Source: Tetracentron sinense | Lineage: Eukaryota; Streptophyta; Magnoliopsida; Trochodendrales; Trochodendraceae | Assembly: GCA_015143295.1 (NCBI GenBank) | Contig: CM026557.1 | Span: 32,125,965 to 32,189,964 of the forward strand | Reading direction: 5' to 3' | Length of the DNA: 64,000 bases | Shown here: piece after piece, positions 31,669 to 42,129 of the stretch | Layout: every line of letters begins with the position of its first letter | Position numbering within the stretch: position 1 is the stretch's first letter | Made by a program: the position numbers and the translations under genes | The notes under the pieces: generated by a model | Seen by the model: only the letters and a program-made list of their open reading frames with translations | Told to the model about the DNA's origin: nothing | Databases searched by the model: none

Positions 31669-34008
31669 TGTAGAACCCCAAAACTTTTTGTACCAAATGA
31701 ACAGTGTTTTCATAGCCGATTGACCCTTCACATAGTCCAATCAGTAATTTATGAGGAATTGGATGTCGGTAACTCATGGGCAACATGGAGAAGGGAGTGT
31801 AAGACCCTAAGAATGTTGAAGGAAAGGTTAGAAATACCCCAAGGGGTCTGCAGGTGAAAAGAGAGGAAAAACTGGGTTTGACAATCGATCGTCACTAGCC
31901 CAGAAACTTGGGCAATCTACTGGAACTTGGACGATCAATCGTCCAAAACTCGACGATCGATCGCCTTGAACCTAGAAATTAGATGGCTTTTGGGAAGCTG
32001 GACGATCAATTATCAAACACTGATGATCGATCGTCTGGAGACAGAAATCTGGGCAAGTCTACTGGAACGTGGACGATCGATCGTCCCAAGACCGACGATC
32101 GATCGTCATCGCAGAAATCTGTTTTTAAAAACACGTGAAAATAAGTGTTTCAACCCTTGGGACTTATAAATAGAAGCCATTTAGGGGTTTTTAGGAACCC
32201 TAAACCTAGAGGAGAGAAAAAGGAGAGGAAGGAAGAGAGAAAAAGGAGAGAAATGAGAGGAGAGATTGGGAAATCAAAAGAGGGGTTTTGGGACTTGAAG
32301 ATCAAGGGAGCTCAAAGAAGATCTTCCTCCTCAAGGATTGCTCCTCCATCAAGTTGGGATCTCAAACAAAAGGGTTTTCTTCCCTTTTTCAAGGTTGTTA
32401 CCCTATACTACCCTTCTAGTTCATCTTTTCTTCTTTTTCTTCATTTTAAGGATTTTCCCTAAATTCTAAGCATGATAATGAGATTGGATGAATGGATGGA
32501 GATAGATGGTTGTGTATGGGCAATGGATGCCGTGTGTATGTTTTGTGATGAATGAAATGGGAAGGGTATTTCACCAATAATGAACACACATGTATGCTAT
32601 GAGCGTTGATCCATCTAGAAAAGTAAGATGTAGCCTTTAACCATAATGTACACACCAAATGCTTGATGAAATTTCAAGGTGAAGAGAATGATAATTGTTT
32701 CTAGAAAAGCATGCATGAATTTAAGGCATATGAAACTTCTAGGGTTTATGATAGTGTGATTATTCGCTTTCTATAACGGCATGAATATCCTTATGTGTTG
32801 AAACAAATGCTATTCCATGTATTATTGAACACCATATGTCAGGTTTAATTCCAAGTGATAGCATGTATACGAAACCACAAGCACGGCATGCATGACATGG
32901 TTTACCGAGTTTTTCAAGACAAGGGTTTTATTCTCGATTCACGAACACCATTACAAGGCCAAAAGTAAGGGTTGGTATGAGAGGTAAAATATATTTTACC
33001 TCGCTTTTGAAAAGAACAAGAACACGACATGAACAAGAACACGTCAAGCAAGATGTTAGTGCGCCTCCAAGCATGCATGTTTACTTTGTTGTATTTCGCA
33101 AAAGAGGAGGGTTTATTCTCTCCTCCCTTCAAGTTGCTTTGTTGCATATTTCTTAAAAGAGGGGGTTTACACTTCCCTCTCTTCAAGTTGCTATATTCCA
33201 TGTTTCTCAAAAGAGGTGGTTTACACCACCCTCCCTTCAAGTTGTTCAAGGCCATTAACATCCCAAGTGCATTAGCATGTTAAATTCCAAGCAAGCAAGC
33301 AAGCATGAGCATTAGCATTTCATGACATGACATGACATGCATGACACAACAAGACAAACAAGACAAGCAAGATTGTACATGACAAGACAAGTTTTCAACT
33401 CGAAAAGTATTTCAAGTCAAGTCAAGCACACGTTGATTTCAATGATTTCCCGTGTTTGATATGATGCAAGCATGATATACAACTACTTACTTTCCTGTCA
33501 ATTATATGAACTGCTTCCTACTTTATTTTGTTATTATTATACTATGATTGTTGGATAGTATTTGGTATCCGCTGAGTATTCTATGCTCAGTCATACATCT
33601 CATGTCAGCAGGTACTGACGGAGTTGCGGCTTCTTATGACATTTGTGCTCCTAGTCCTTGGGTGGAAGAGGAGTACTTCGCGGAGTTCCCTACTGAGCAG
33701 CCTCATGTAGAGGGCTATTATTAGGTGGTAGATTCTAATTGAGTGTGGGTGAGCAGGAGAGATTTTATACCCATGTATTTTGGCGGGCATGTCCGCACCT
33801 TCTTTTTGGTTGATTTCACTTTTGTACAAAACCTGGATCATGTATATACATAGAGGTTTGGGTTAGACTTTCGCTGTGCCATGTTAGTTGTCCTCTATTG
33901 TATATGCTCCGTGTGTTTTGCAGGATGGTTTGTCAAGCATGTCATGTAGGTTATGATAAGTCGTCCAAGATTCACTCTAACTCCTAGGGTGGGTTTTGGG
34001 TCGCGACA
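31669..34008 (+). repeat. 3' LTR of element B
   Basis: 2340 bp, starting TGTAGAACCCC and ending CGCGACA. It carries a palindrome cluster (31881-32107, with perfect GACGATCGATCGTC at 32072-32085 and 32094-32107), TATAAATAG (32165-32173), donor-like AAG/GTTGTTAC (32394), tandem repeats (about 33055-33245), the conserved hairpin (33572-33590) and the micro-ORF (33602-33724). The first part of the cluster is shorter than in the 5' LTR, which has an extra segment near 3450-3490. Confidence 0.92.
33602..33724 (+). CDS. Conserved LTR micro-ORF (40 aa), B 3' LTR
   Basis: ATGTCAGCAGGT starts a 40-residue frame with core DICAPSPWVEEEY, ending HVEGYY and TAG. It has the same length as the 5' LTR copy (5209-5331) despite several substitutions in the acidic part, none of which is a stop or an indel. 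Confidence 0.45.
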   Translation: MSAGTDGVAASYDICAPSPWVEEEYFAEFPTEQPHVEGYY

Positions 34009-34013
34009 AAATA

Positions 34014-34728
34014 TGTCTTGGTTGTTGTGTTTGTTATTGATCGCCCATGTAACTAGTATAGGTGGACATATCCTCATTTAGTCAAAACTTAATGATATTA
34101 AATCTTGGGTGAACAATCTTTTGGCTTCATGGAAATTGCTTCATACATATGTGATTGTAATGTGGCTAATGCAAGCTTGTTTTCAGGGGGAGTTTTATGC
34201 TTTTGACTGACTTGGAATTAAATTTAAAAATGATTTGCATAAATAATGGTTTCAAAAGTGCCTTGAATTAAGGGGGAGTGGTGTGTTTCAAAACCTGGTA
34301 TATCTTGCATGATTTCAGGCTCAAATTTGCATTCTGGAGTTGATTTAAGTCCTACGGGAAACTCTATGTGTCATGAGAGAGGGGAGTCATTTGAAAATTG
34401 AAAAATCAGATTTTGTGAAGCTTTTCTGTTCAGGAGTTCGAACGCAGGGCTATCCATTGTTTGCCGTTCGAATGGCCTTAATGGGCGTTAGAACGGGCTG
34501 CGAGTTTTTGAATAAAAACCCTCGGTATGCCCCATTTTCTCTCACTCATTCAAATGCACTCCAAACCGAAGCTAGGGCTCTCAAAATTTCTCTCCATTTT
34601 GAGGCAATCCACTATTCTATTCTTGAAATTTCCTTTCATTACTTGAAATTTCTTGTTCCTCATTATATTTACCCTTGTTCTCATATAGATTTTGGTTCTT
34701 CTAATAGCAAGCTCCCCACCGAGAAAGA
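34014..34728 (+). promoter_or_regulatory. Region upstream of ORF3 in element A with GTTCGAAC sites
   Basis: PPT-like GGGGGAG tracts occur near 34185 and 34275. Three GTTCGAAC-type sites follow: 34436-34443 (perfect), 34466-34473 and 34487-34494 (one change each). A TATA-like GAATAAAAACC (34509-34519) comes next, about 210 bp before the ORF3 ATG. The same GTTCGAAC motif is the one clustered in the LTR of this element (37033-37193). Confidence 0.5.
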
Positions 34729-35976
34729 ATGCCAACAAATCACCTTCCCCATCACTCTCCTCATTCCATTCCTCCGAATCTGACTCAAAGAATGAGTGAC
34801 TCCTATTCTGGACCTCCTCTCACTTGAGGTCCAGGGATTGTGATTGAGGAACCTTCGGCCCCTCAAACTACTAGGGCTAGAACAAATGGTCCCAAAGGAA
34901 AAGGGAAGGCAGCCCCTAAGTCTAAAGCCCCATCAAAGGCCACTCCCAAGAAAAATGCAAAAAGGGCTAAAGTGAGCCAAGCATACCCCTCTACTGAAGG
35001 CCGTAGGTTTAGATCCCCTACTGCAGCCTATAAATTTGAGCACTACTTTGAAAACCGTGTTGTTATCCTTGAGAGATCAATCCATCTTTGCAACTTTACC
35101 CACACAGATCTTCCTCGTATTATCTAGTCGAGAGGGTGGTAGGGAGTTCTTGCTCTATCAAGGCAATGCCCTTTGATCTTGATTTGGGAATTCTATTCAA
35201 ACATAGAAAAGGATGACCTAGTTCACATGACTTTCACTATTGAGGTTATAGGCATCCTCATTGAGATTCCTCCAGGTTTTATTGCCAGATTTCTATCCAT
35301 TCCTCAGGTTCCCAATGCCTATTTTCCATATCACTATAAGACGGATCCCCATAGCCATCATATGGATGAGATTGCTACCATGATTTGTGGCTCTCACACT
35401 GAATGGCCTGCTACACACTTGTTGTAGAGTAAGTTAACCCCTAATGCTAGGATCCTACATCTCTTTATGTGCTCTAACCTCCATCCTAGAGGTCATACTA
35501 CTGACATTAGTTCTGATTGAGCCCAATTTCTCCATGCCTTGCTCACTGATGAGCCTATTAATCTTGATTCTCATATCATTGAGTTGATGATCTATGCATC
35601 CCGCCTTAGTACTGGTATTGTAGGACAGCCATTTGGCATCTTGATCCATGGTATTCTTGCCTCTCATGGCATCCACCATTTAGCTAACGAGGATAGACCT
35701 GCTCAACCTCCTCCTGCTCCACCGACTACCATGGATATGTTGGCTGCTCAGATGGCCCAGCTAGTTCCGAGCCAGACTACTTTTCATAGCATTATGGAGG
35801 CTCAGTTCTCTAACTTTGTCGCTGAGACCAGAGGCCACTTCTGGTATCTCACCACTGTTGTGACTGAGATGAGGTCAGACTTTGAGTGCCTCAGAGTAGA
35901 TTGTGCACTTCAGGATGCTGCTGATGGCACTCCACGTGATGGTGGAGATGGTGTTGCTCCAGCTGCTACTACATAG
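34729..35976 (+). pseudogene. Element A ORF3 (putative plant transposon protein domain)
   Basis: ATG at 34729 starts MPTNHLPHHSPHS. A basic Lys/Ala-rich segment (34870-34970) leads into the conserved domain: FEHYFENRVVILERSI, then FYSNIEKDDLVHMTFTIE, FIARFLSIPQVP, TEWPATHLL, LHLFMCSNLHPRGHTTDIS, IIELMIYASRL and GQPFGILIHGIL. This order fits the plant transposon-protein domain also suspected in C and D, and A gives the clearest match. A Pro-rich stretch and a Met/Gln-rich C-terminus follow, without the long coiled coil of the C version. Stops at about 34833, 35125, 35426 and 35518 and one frameshift near 35130 show decay. Function is unknown. Confidence 0.72.
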
Positions 35977-36689
35977 ATTGTTTTTGTTGGTGTTGTGGAT
36001 GTTCTTTTTTTTTGGATATTTTGGATGTATGTTGGCTTGGACCATGAGTATTACTTGTTTGGATATTATGTTTTTTGTTGGCTTTGGACCACTTTTTGTA
36101 CTTTCCTATCATATTGTATCACTCTATGTTTTATGGATATGGATTGTTTGGATTGTGTTTTCCATGATATTTTTGTGTCTTGTGATGAATGACTAAGTCT
36201 TTAGTCACATATTTTTTTCTGGAAAATTCTTCTAGTTGCTATCTATCTTTGTTGATATTGTCATATATTGTTTGATAGCATACTTGCATGGATGTACTCT
36301 TAAATTTGAAATTTAAATCTTTTGAGCTTTATTGCTATTTTCCCTCGCTTACTGTTTGGTTATGCAATGCTTCGGCATTCGTGTCAAAAAGGGAGAGAAA
36401 TATTGAAGTACTCCCTCGGTTGTTTTGTATTTGTACATCTATCCACTATTGATTTCCCCACTTTGTATTTCTCATGCTTCACTTGGTTATGTGTTTTAGC
36501 ATGTGCAGGTGTTCAGATCATGTTGACATAAAAAGATCAATCGTTTTGAGTTGTAAATGGTTATGCTGATTTTTTTGTCAAAAGTGTAATTCTGGGTCAT
36601 GTAATTGATTAACTCTCCATGTTTGGGAGTTTGTATCGAGTCATGTACTTCAGTTGGTATTTTGTCACGGAATTGCCAAAGGGGGAGAT
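35977..36689 (+). other. T-rich spacer and polypurine tract of element A
   Basis: About 700 bp rich in TTTTG/TGGAT with no gene. AAAAAGGGAGAG (36388-36399) looks like an internal polypurine tract. AAAGGGGGAGAT (36678-36689) abuts the LTR and is the likely functional one. Confidence 0.65.
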
Positions 36690-37939
36690 TGTAAGGTCAT
36701 AATTTGTATTGGCTTAAGTCTGATGTCAAAATGGTGTCAATGTAAGTCTAATGTCGTTGTTCCTCTGGTTGATGAAGTTCGATGAAGACGAAGCTCTAAA
36801 GACTCAAGTGAAGTACATTCCAGCTTCAAGGTTCGCTCACACTCTTAGGATGGTAAGTGACCTAGATACCTAGTGGTTTTCTTAGGTGGAATTAACTTAG
36901 AAAATTTTATCATATACCCTACGTGATTAGAAATTGACCCATATATTTATAATAGCCTTTGGATGGTCTTTATAAGGTATTGGATGTTGAATCAGGGGAG
37001 GCAGAGCAAAATAATCAAGATTTGCATAGGTCGTTCGAACGCCCAGCCTAGCCGTTCGAACGCCCAAAAATGGTCAGTTGACCGTTCGAAAAAGCATCAT
37101 AAACTCATAAACAGTAGCTTCTCTGGCACCCTATTTTAAACCAATTTCATCCAATTCCAGGACCATTCAAATGTCCCTCATGGTCGTTCAAACGGTCCTC
37201 GTATTTTTGGTTTCTAAAATCATATGAACTCTGTTTTGGCAAGTGTTATTTCCTTGGCTATTTAATTGGTGATCCCTTAGCTCGTTTCAAGGAAGTTGTG
37301 AGAGAGTTTTGAGATTACTCTGAAGAATTTAGGGTTTTTAAATCTCTGCTTGGTGGATACCCTTAGTTCTCCTCTCTCATGCTCTAGTTGATGCAAGATT
37401 AAATTGTTCCATCTTGGAGTTGCATCGGTTGATCTCCATTGTTGTTTGAGATCCCACTGGAGTTATTTTATTCCTTTAAAATTAGTTTGAAATCTGTGTG
37501 AGTGTTGGTTGGCGTTGCCAAAGCCATCGAGGATGGAGACGATCATTGGATCATGGATTGAAACTTTGTGAAGAGTTGGCTGGTGAGGAGTCGGAGCTCT
37601 TGCTGTATAGATCGAACGAGGAGTTCGTGGTTGTTCTACAAGACGGAGAATTTGTACCGAGGAATAGTGTTTGGTGTACGGTTGGGTAAGATTTGAGTCT
37701 TGTGTTTAATAACTATTCTCATAGTAGATTTTGTGCTGGACTAGGTCCCGTGGTTTTTCCTAGAAGGGTTTCCACGTAAAAATCTTGTGTGTGGTGGATT
37801 GGTTGTCTTCTATATTATCCGCACTTCTTTTTTTTGTTTGCCATAACTCTGATTAATAAATCGATAAATTTAAAATTGGTAGACATTGCTAGGAAGACCT
37901 ATTTACCCCCCCCCCCCCCCCTCTAGGTCAAAGGAATCA
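36690..37939 (+). repeat. 3' LTR of element A
   Basis: It starts TGTAAGGTCAT after the polypurine tract and ends GACCTATTTACC, a run of 16 C (37906-37921), then CTCTAGGTC..ATCA. This end resembles the ends of S2 and the element C LTRs. GTTCGAAC sites occur at 37033-37040 and 37054-37061, with decayed copies near 37084 and 37186. The element entered a copia pol that continues at 37940, so its other flank lies left of the window. Confidence 0.8.
37033..37193. promoter_or_regulatory. GTTCGAAC cluster in element A LTR
   Basis: CGTTCGAACG occurs twice (37032-37041 and 37053-37062), with decayed forms at 37084 (GTTCGAAA) and 37186-37193 (GTTCAAAC). It is the A-family counterpart of the TTCGTCGCCGAA and GATCGATC clusters in other LTRs. 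Confidence 0.55.
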
Positions 37940-38610
37940 TTGAATAGGGATATTTCATCTAATTTCAATATGTTATGTTCTTAAATGTTGAATAGGATTC
38001 TTTGTCATGCATATGGCACTAGTGTTATCATATTTAATTGGAATTTGATTAAAGAATAATTTGAAATCTTCCAATTGTTGTTTTATATAAAGGGTTGCTA
38101 AACCATGAAACTAGTGAGTACCCTAAGAAGTGACAAGTGTCACTTGTACTTTTTCGATCAACTTTATATCCGGTAAAGTCTGCATTAGAATAACTAACTG
38201 GTTCTAGTGATGTGTTCTTTGGATACCATAATCCTAAATCAATAGTGCCTAGTAGGTACCCAAAATTTTTTTAACAGCTGTATGTGATTCTTTTGGACAT
38301 GATTGGAATCTAGCACATATGCAAACACTGAACATTATATCAGGCCTACTAGTTGTTAAATACAATAAGCTAACTATCATACTTAGATAATTATTTTCTT
38401 CAATATATTTGCCTTTATCATCCTTATCAAGCTTTGTTGAGGGACTCATGAGAGTATCAATCTCCTTGGCATTGTTCATCCCAAATTTCTTGAGTAGTTC
38501 TTTTGTGTATTTAGCTTGATTAATGAAAGTTCCTTATTTGGTTTGTTTGATTTGAAGTCCAAGGAAGAAGTTCAACTCTCTCATCATGCTCATCTCAAAT
38601 TCCTCTTAGA
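37940..38610 (-). pseudogene. Copia RT/RNase H fragment (element F)
   Basis: On the - strand it reads MSMMRELNFFLGLQIKQT, KYTKELLKKFGMNNAKE, SRPDIMFSVCICARFQS and KSTSDTCHFLG, then RNase H ending at an IQH..T.HIEIR motif cut by the end of the element A LTR. An internal deletion removes the LSTAEAEYMAA block of RNase H. It is related to the pol of C and D. It is the older sequence into which element A inserted. Confidence 0.8.
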
Positions 38611-38643
38611 AGACAATTGAGCCTGAGTGAAACTAATCTCTAA

Positions 38644-38655
38644 GCTCTGATAGCA
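38644..38655 (-). other. Primer binding site next to S6
   Basis: On the - strand TGCTATCAGAGC differs by one base from the tRNA-Met site and lies 4 bp inside the LTR. S6 is therefore a 5' LTR with a short stub of internal sequence (to about 38611), not a clean solo LTR. Confidence 0.7.
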
Positions 38656-38659
38656 ACTC

Positions 38660-40561
38660 TGTCGCAACCCAAAATACCCTTAAAAGATAGAAGACTTTTG
38701 GCACGTGACCTAAATCATATCATACCATCATGTTAACGCGTAAGGCATACAAATAGCGGAACTGAAAATTTCTAAACATAACTTGTACATGTGTCCAAGT
38801 CTGAACCAACAGAGTTTAAATAAAACATATAAGTATAAAGCTGACATTCCCCACTTATCAAAATACATAAATCTCTCCCTCACTCATCTCAACAATAATC
38901 TAGATAGGCCCACCTATCTAGAGCTCTATCCTTATGAGGGTGATCCATGGTAGGCTTCGGCTCATAGTACTCTTCATCGACCCAAGGCTCAGGAGCAATA
39001 TCAAATGGACCTGCCGATGATAACAAATCGGCTGAGCATGGAATAATCAGCATATATAAACCACTAGATAATATTTCATAATATCGCATGCTTTCACATA
39101 GGCAGTTCATAGTATACACATGCACTGAAATACATATGGAAACTTCTTTCTAAATACACATGTGCGGTACAATACAAAAACATCACTTATCTTTTGAAAT
39201 CATTCTTCTTTTCTTTTCTTTTATCTCTTTTATTTTACACATGAAACATTCACTTGCTTTACACATGGCTTTTATAGGAGTGTGCACATGACATTGACTA
39301 ATACTCTACCTAAAGTGGTAGAAGTCCATTAGCATTCTACACATGAAACATGCCTAATGCTCTACCTAGAATGATAGAAATACATCAGCATCTCCATCCA
39401 CCTCCCTGTGGATATCTTTGCACATAGTTTACCTGGAACAAATGCCCAATGCTCTACCTAGAGTGGCAGAAGTACCATTTGCATTCTTCCATTACACATA
39501 GCTTCACTTGAGATCATATGCCCAATGCTCTACCTAGGTTGGTAGAAGTCCATTTGCATTCTCCCAATACACTTATATTGCTTAACATCATTTTACTTTG
39601 CTCTTTTCCAATACACATACACATGAGAAATCCGATCAAGCAATACACGTGCAAATATACAATTGTGGGTGAACATAGGAACAATGGAAACATATAAACA
39701 CATGGCACATGCTTTTCTACTTCATTTGAAACCATCAAATAGGCTAACACATGGTGTAACACATTTGAATTCATCATCACATAGCTTTCATCATTCATTC
39801 TTAGTATAGAATACATCACAATTGAATTAGTAGGATTCCCTACTAATCCATCTCAAAACAAAGGAATTTCCATCAAGACTTCAAATTGGGATTATGATAA
39901 CAAAAGCTAGTAGAGTGTATCTACCTTTCAATGATTGTTTCCCTACATTTGAAGCGCTTTAGAAAACACTGGTTAGCAAGGACTCCTTCTTTGATCAAAA
40001 CACCAACTCAAGAACAAGCCAAAACTTTCCTCTTCCTTCTTCTCCTTTTCTCTTCTTTTTCTTTCTCTCAATTTTCTCTAAGGGTTGTGTAACCCGTAGC
40101 CCCACAAAATTGGGTTTAAATAGATCCTAAGGGTCTTGTGAAACACCCAAAAGGCCCTCCAAAATATCTCACAAAGCAATAGTAGGTCGGCCAGGCCAAA
40201 AGGGAGCAAAAAACCACAGTCAGTGGACTGGCTAGGAGGGCCAGTCGAACGGCCATCCCAAAAATCCTATTGTGGCCTTGTTTTGGGCCACACTCCATAC
40301 ATTCGGTCAATTGGCTAGAGGGGGCGGTTGACCAGCCTCTGTGATTTTTCCCATCTTCTTCTGTTTGTTTTCCCACTTTCATACTGAGAGTGTTTTCAGT
40401 CTTTCATTTCGGATTTAGCACGCACATAACACATACACATAATCTATACCACCTCATTATCATTTCACTAAACCAAATTACATAGAAGGCTCTTTAAGCC
40501 TTTAAAACACTATTCACTACACTATTCACTGTACAATGAATCCAAGATCCGGAGTTCTACA
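38660..40561 (-). repeat. S6: gypsy 5' LTR with truncated internal region
   Basis: It runs from TGTCGCAACCC to GAGTTCTACA on the + strand. It contains, in element orientation, GGCCAGTCGAACGGCC-like inverted repeats (about 40340-40185), tandem ATGCTCTACCTAGAG-type repeats (about 39560-39290), the hairpin (39050-39032, one mismatch) and a micro-ORF-like frame (to 38889). No target duplication is seen at either side, consistent with truncation of the element. Confidence 0.78.
38889..39016 (-). CDS. LTR micro-ORF-like frame in S6
   Basis: The frame SSAGPFDIAPEPWVDEEYYE, an insert with DHPHKDRALD, then WAYLDYC and stop is the S6 version of the conserved LTR micro-ORF. There is no ATG directly at the usual place; the frame is open further upstream to about 39125. 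Confidence 0.4.
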
Positions 40562-41449
40562 TTTTATTTTTAGAACGAGGGTATCCGGGCCTCTTAGAGC
40601 ACCCAACTAAGTCTCTCATGTCGTGCAAATCCCTGCATATTACACAACCAAGAAAGCCAAGATAAATCTTGGAGGGTGTCCAACAAGGGGAAGTAACTCA
40701 AACTCAAGACCTCTGCTTCGTAAGGCATGGTCTTTGCCACTAGCCCAACCCCTTGTGTAAGGGGAAGACCCTAATCCCTTATGATGCCATCAACCTAATC
40801 AGTGATCCTCTCTCTATGCCACTATGGACACACAGAGCTACAACTGACCTTCTATGCAATTTCCCATCACGCCAAGCTTGATAATATTTCCAAGAGGATC
40901 AAACCACCGTCTATCTTCCTAGGCCGCCATATTTCCATGGCAAGCTTGACTCTTATTGCCAATGTTCAGCCACCCCATCGGCCACTAGAAGTCCAAGTCT
41001 CCATCTGACCTTTGCCAACAAATTTACTACCTTGAGTCCCAAATTACATAAAGGCCCATGAACTATAATCGTATTCTGAACTTACATATATGGTGCCCCA
41101 CTATACCCAATTTCTGAAATGTGTCCACACCTCTGTCAAAAATTGCCATCAATAATGTGTAATGCTAACCAAATTGTGAGCTACACAATAATGATAAATT
41201 CACATTCCACTCCCCTATATAACAATTTTCTTTTACTAGTTACTTATATAACTCTGGTCAAATTAACAACCACTTTCCATCGTGAAAACAAATATGCTTT
41301 TACTAATAAAATTTGTATAACTAGTCAAAGTTTTTACTAACTCACTTCGTAGTTTTTCCAATTGTAGGAAGTGTGTCCCTAAGGCAAAGGACTTGGGTTT
41401 AGGTATCTTAGGTGTGGGGGTAGTTGGAGTTGGAAAGCCATCCATGTCC
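40562..41449. other. Unassigned sequence
   Basis: About 890 bp with no gene that I can support. A stretch around 40690-40760 (CTCAAGACCTCTGC, then a run naming no protein) has a distant look of a tRNA-derived SINE, but I see no complete A and B boxes or poly-A end. Confidence 0.4.
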
Positions 41450-41658
41450 TAACCTACTAATAGGGGTGTATTCAAGGCAAGCGGCTCGTGAGCTTGACTA
41501 AGCTCATTCAAGCCACGCTCAAGCTGATATCTTACACTCGAACAAACTAGCAAAGCTTTTATTTGAACTTGAATATTTAAACAAGTCAAGTTTGAGCCAG
41601 ACCCTATTTGATTCGGCTCGACTCAAAACTTGGCTCATCTAGGGCTCGGTTCAACTTG

Positions 41659-41702
<44 letters not shown>

Positions 41703-42129
41703 CATTTTGATAATGTTATTCATATTAATATATAAAAATACTTTTTAAGTTATAATAAATAAGTTGGAGATAATGATAACAAAAGAAAGTTGAGACCCTA
41801 ACTCTCTACTTTTGAAATGAGGGCTATCTTAAAATCTAATTTTTGTGTAAAATTAGATTAATTGTGTGTAATTTTTGTATTTTAATTTAATAACAAACAA
41901 TATTACTATAATTATGTGAAATTGATCAATATTATATTAAAATATGAATCAAACTTAAGCCAATTCAAGCTCGGCTTTAATTAAGTTCGAACTCCATCAA
42001 GCTTGTCCAAGCCAATGTTTTAAAACCCGGGCCAACCCAGCCGGTCGGAATAGTTGACCCGCCACTCGAGACCTTCAACGGGTTGGGTTAAATCATTAAT
42101 GGGTCGATTGTCTAACCCAGACTGACCCA
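41450..42129. repeat. Degenerate GCTC-rich repeat with (TA)n and hAT/MITE-like tail
   Basis: Repeated GCTCA/GAGCTT words (41480-41660) surround a (TA)n microsatellite at 41662-41697. AT-rich sequence follows, then TTTTAAAACCCGGGCCAACC and GGGTTGGGTT words (42018-42125), of a kind common in plant non-autonomous DNA elements. No terminal inverted repeat pair could be fixed by eye. Confidence 0.4.

Larger units (their letters stand above)
3230..34008 (+). mobile_element. Element B: Ty3/gypsy chromovirus (Tekay/Del-like), multiply interrupted
   Basis: The element is bounded by LTRs that start TGTAGAACCCC and end with CGCGACA or its equivalent, and by a perfect 5-bp target duplication aaata at 3225-3229 and 34009-34013. 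Removing the insertions C (5614-18803), S2 (20915-22069), S3 (23492-25746) and S4 (27006-31332, itself carrying S5) leaves LTR, primer site, gag, protease, RT, RNase H, integrase, chromodomain, polypurine tract and LTR in the order of a chromovirus. The long LTRs (about 2.34-2.39 kb), the gag motif EAWI..LEKIF and the C-terminal PVQILDRRE motif fit the Tekay/Del lineage. All reading frames carry stops. Confidence 0.9.
34014..37939 (+). mobile_element. Element A, right arm
   Basis: It continues element A after B. In order: about 715 bp of non-coding sequence with two GGGGGAG tracts (about 34185 and 34275), ORF3 (34729-35976), a T-rich spacer, a polypurine tract and a 3' LTR. No pol remnant was found, so A appears to be a gag plus ORF3 element, either a deletion derivative or a non-autonomous form mobilised by relatives. 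Confidence 0.75.

Noticed and set aside
34373..34783. Frame of 136 codons before ORF3 in element A as a gene
   Set aside because: It overlaps the palindrome sites and the ORF3 start in another frame and has no homologue in C or D.
35903..36196. Hydrophobic frame rich in Phe/Leu/Trp as a membrane protein
   Set aside because: It is a read-through of the T-rich spacer after ORF3 and overlaps the end of ORF3 in another frame.
40690..40760. Possible tRNA gene or SINE head
   Set aside because: Only a vague B-box-like stretch; no foldable cloverleaf or paired A box could be found by eye.
41662..41697. (TA)n run as a regulatory element
   Set aside because: It is a plain microsatellite with no promoter context.
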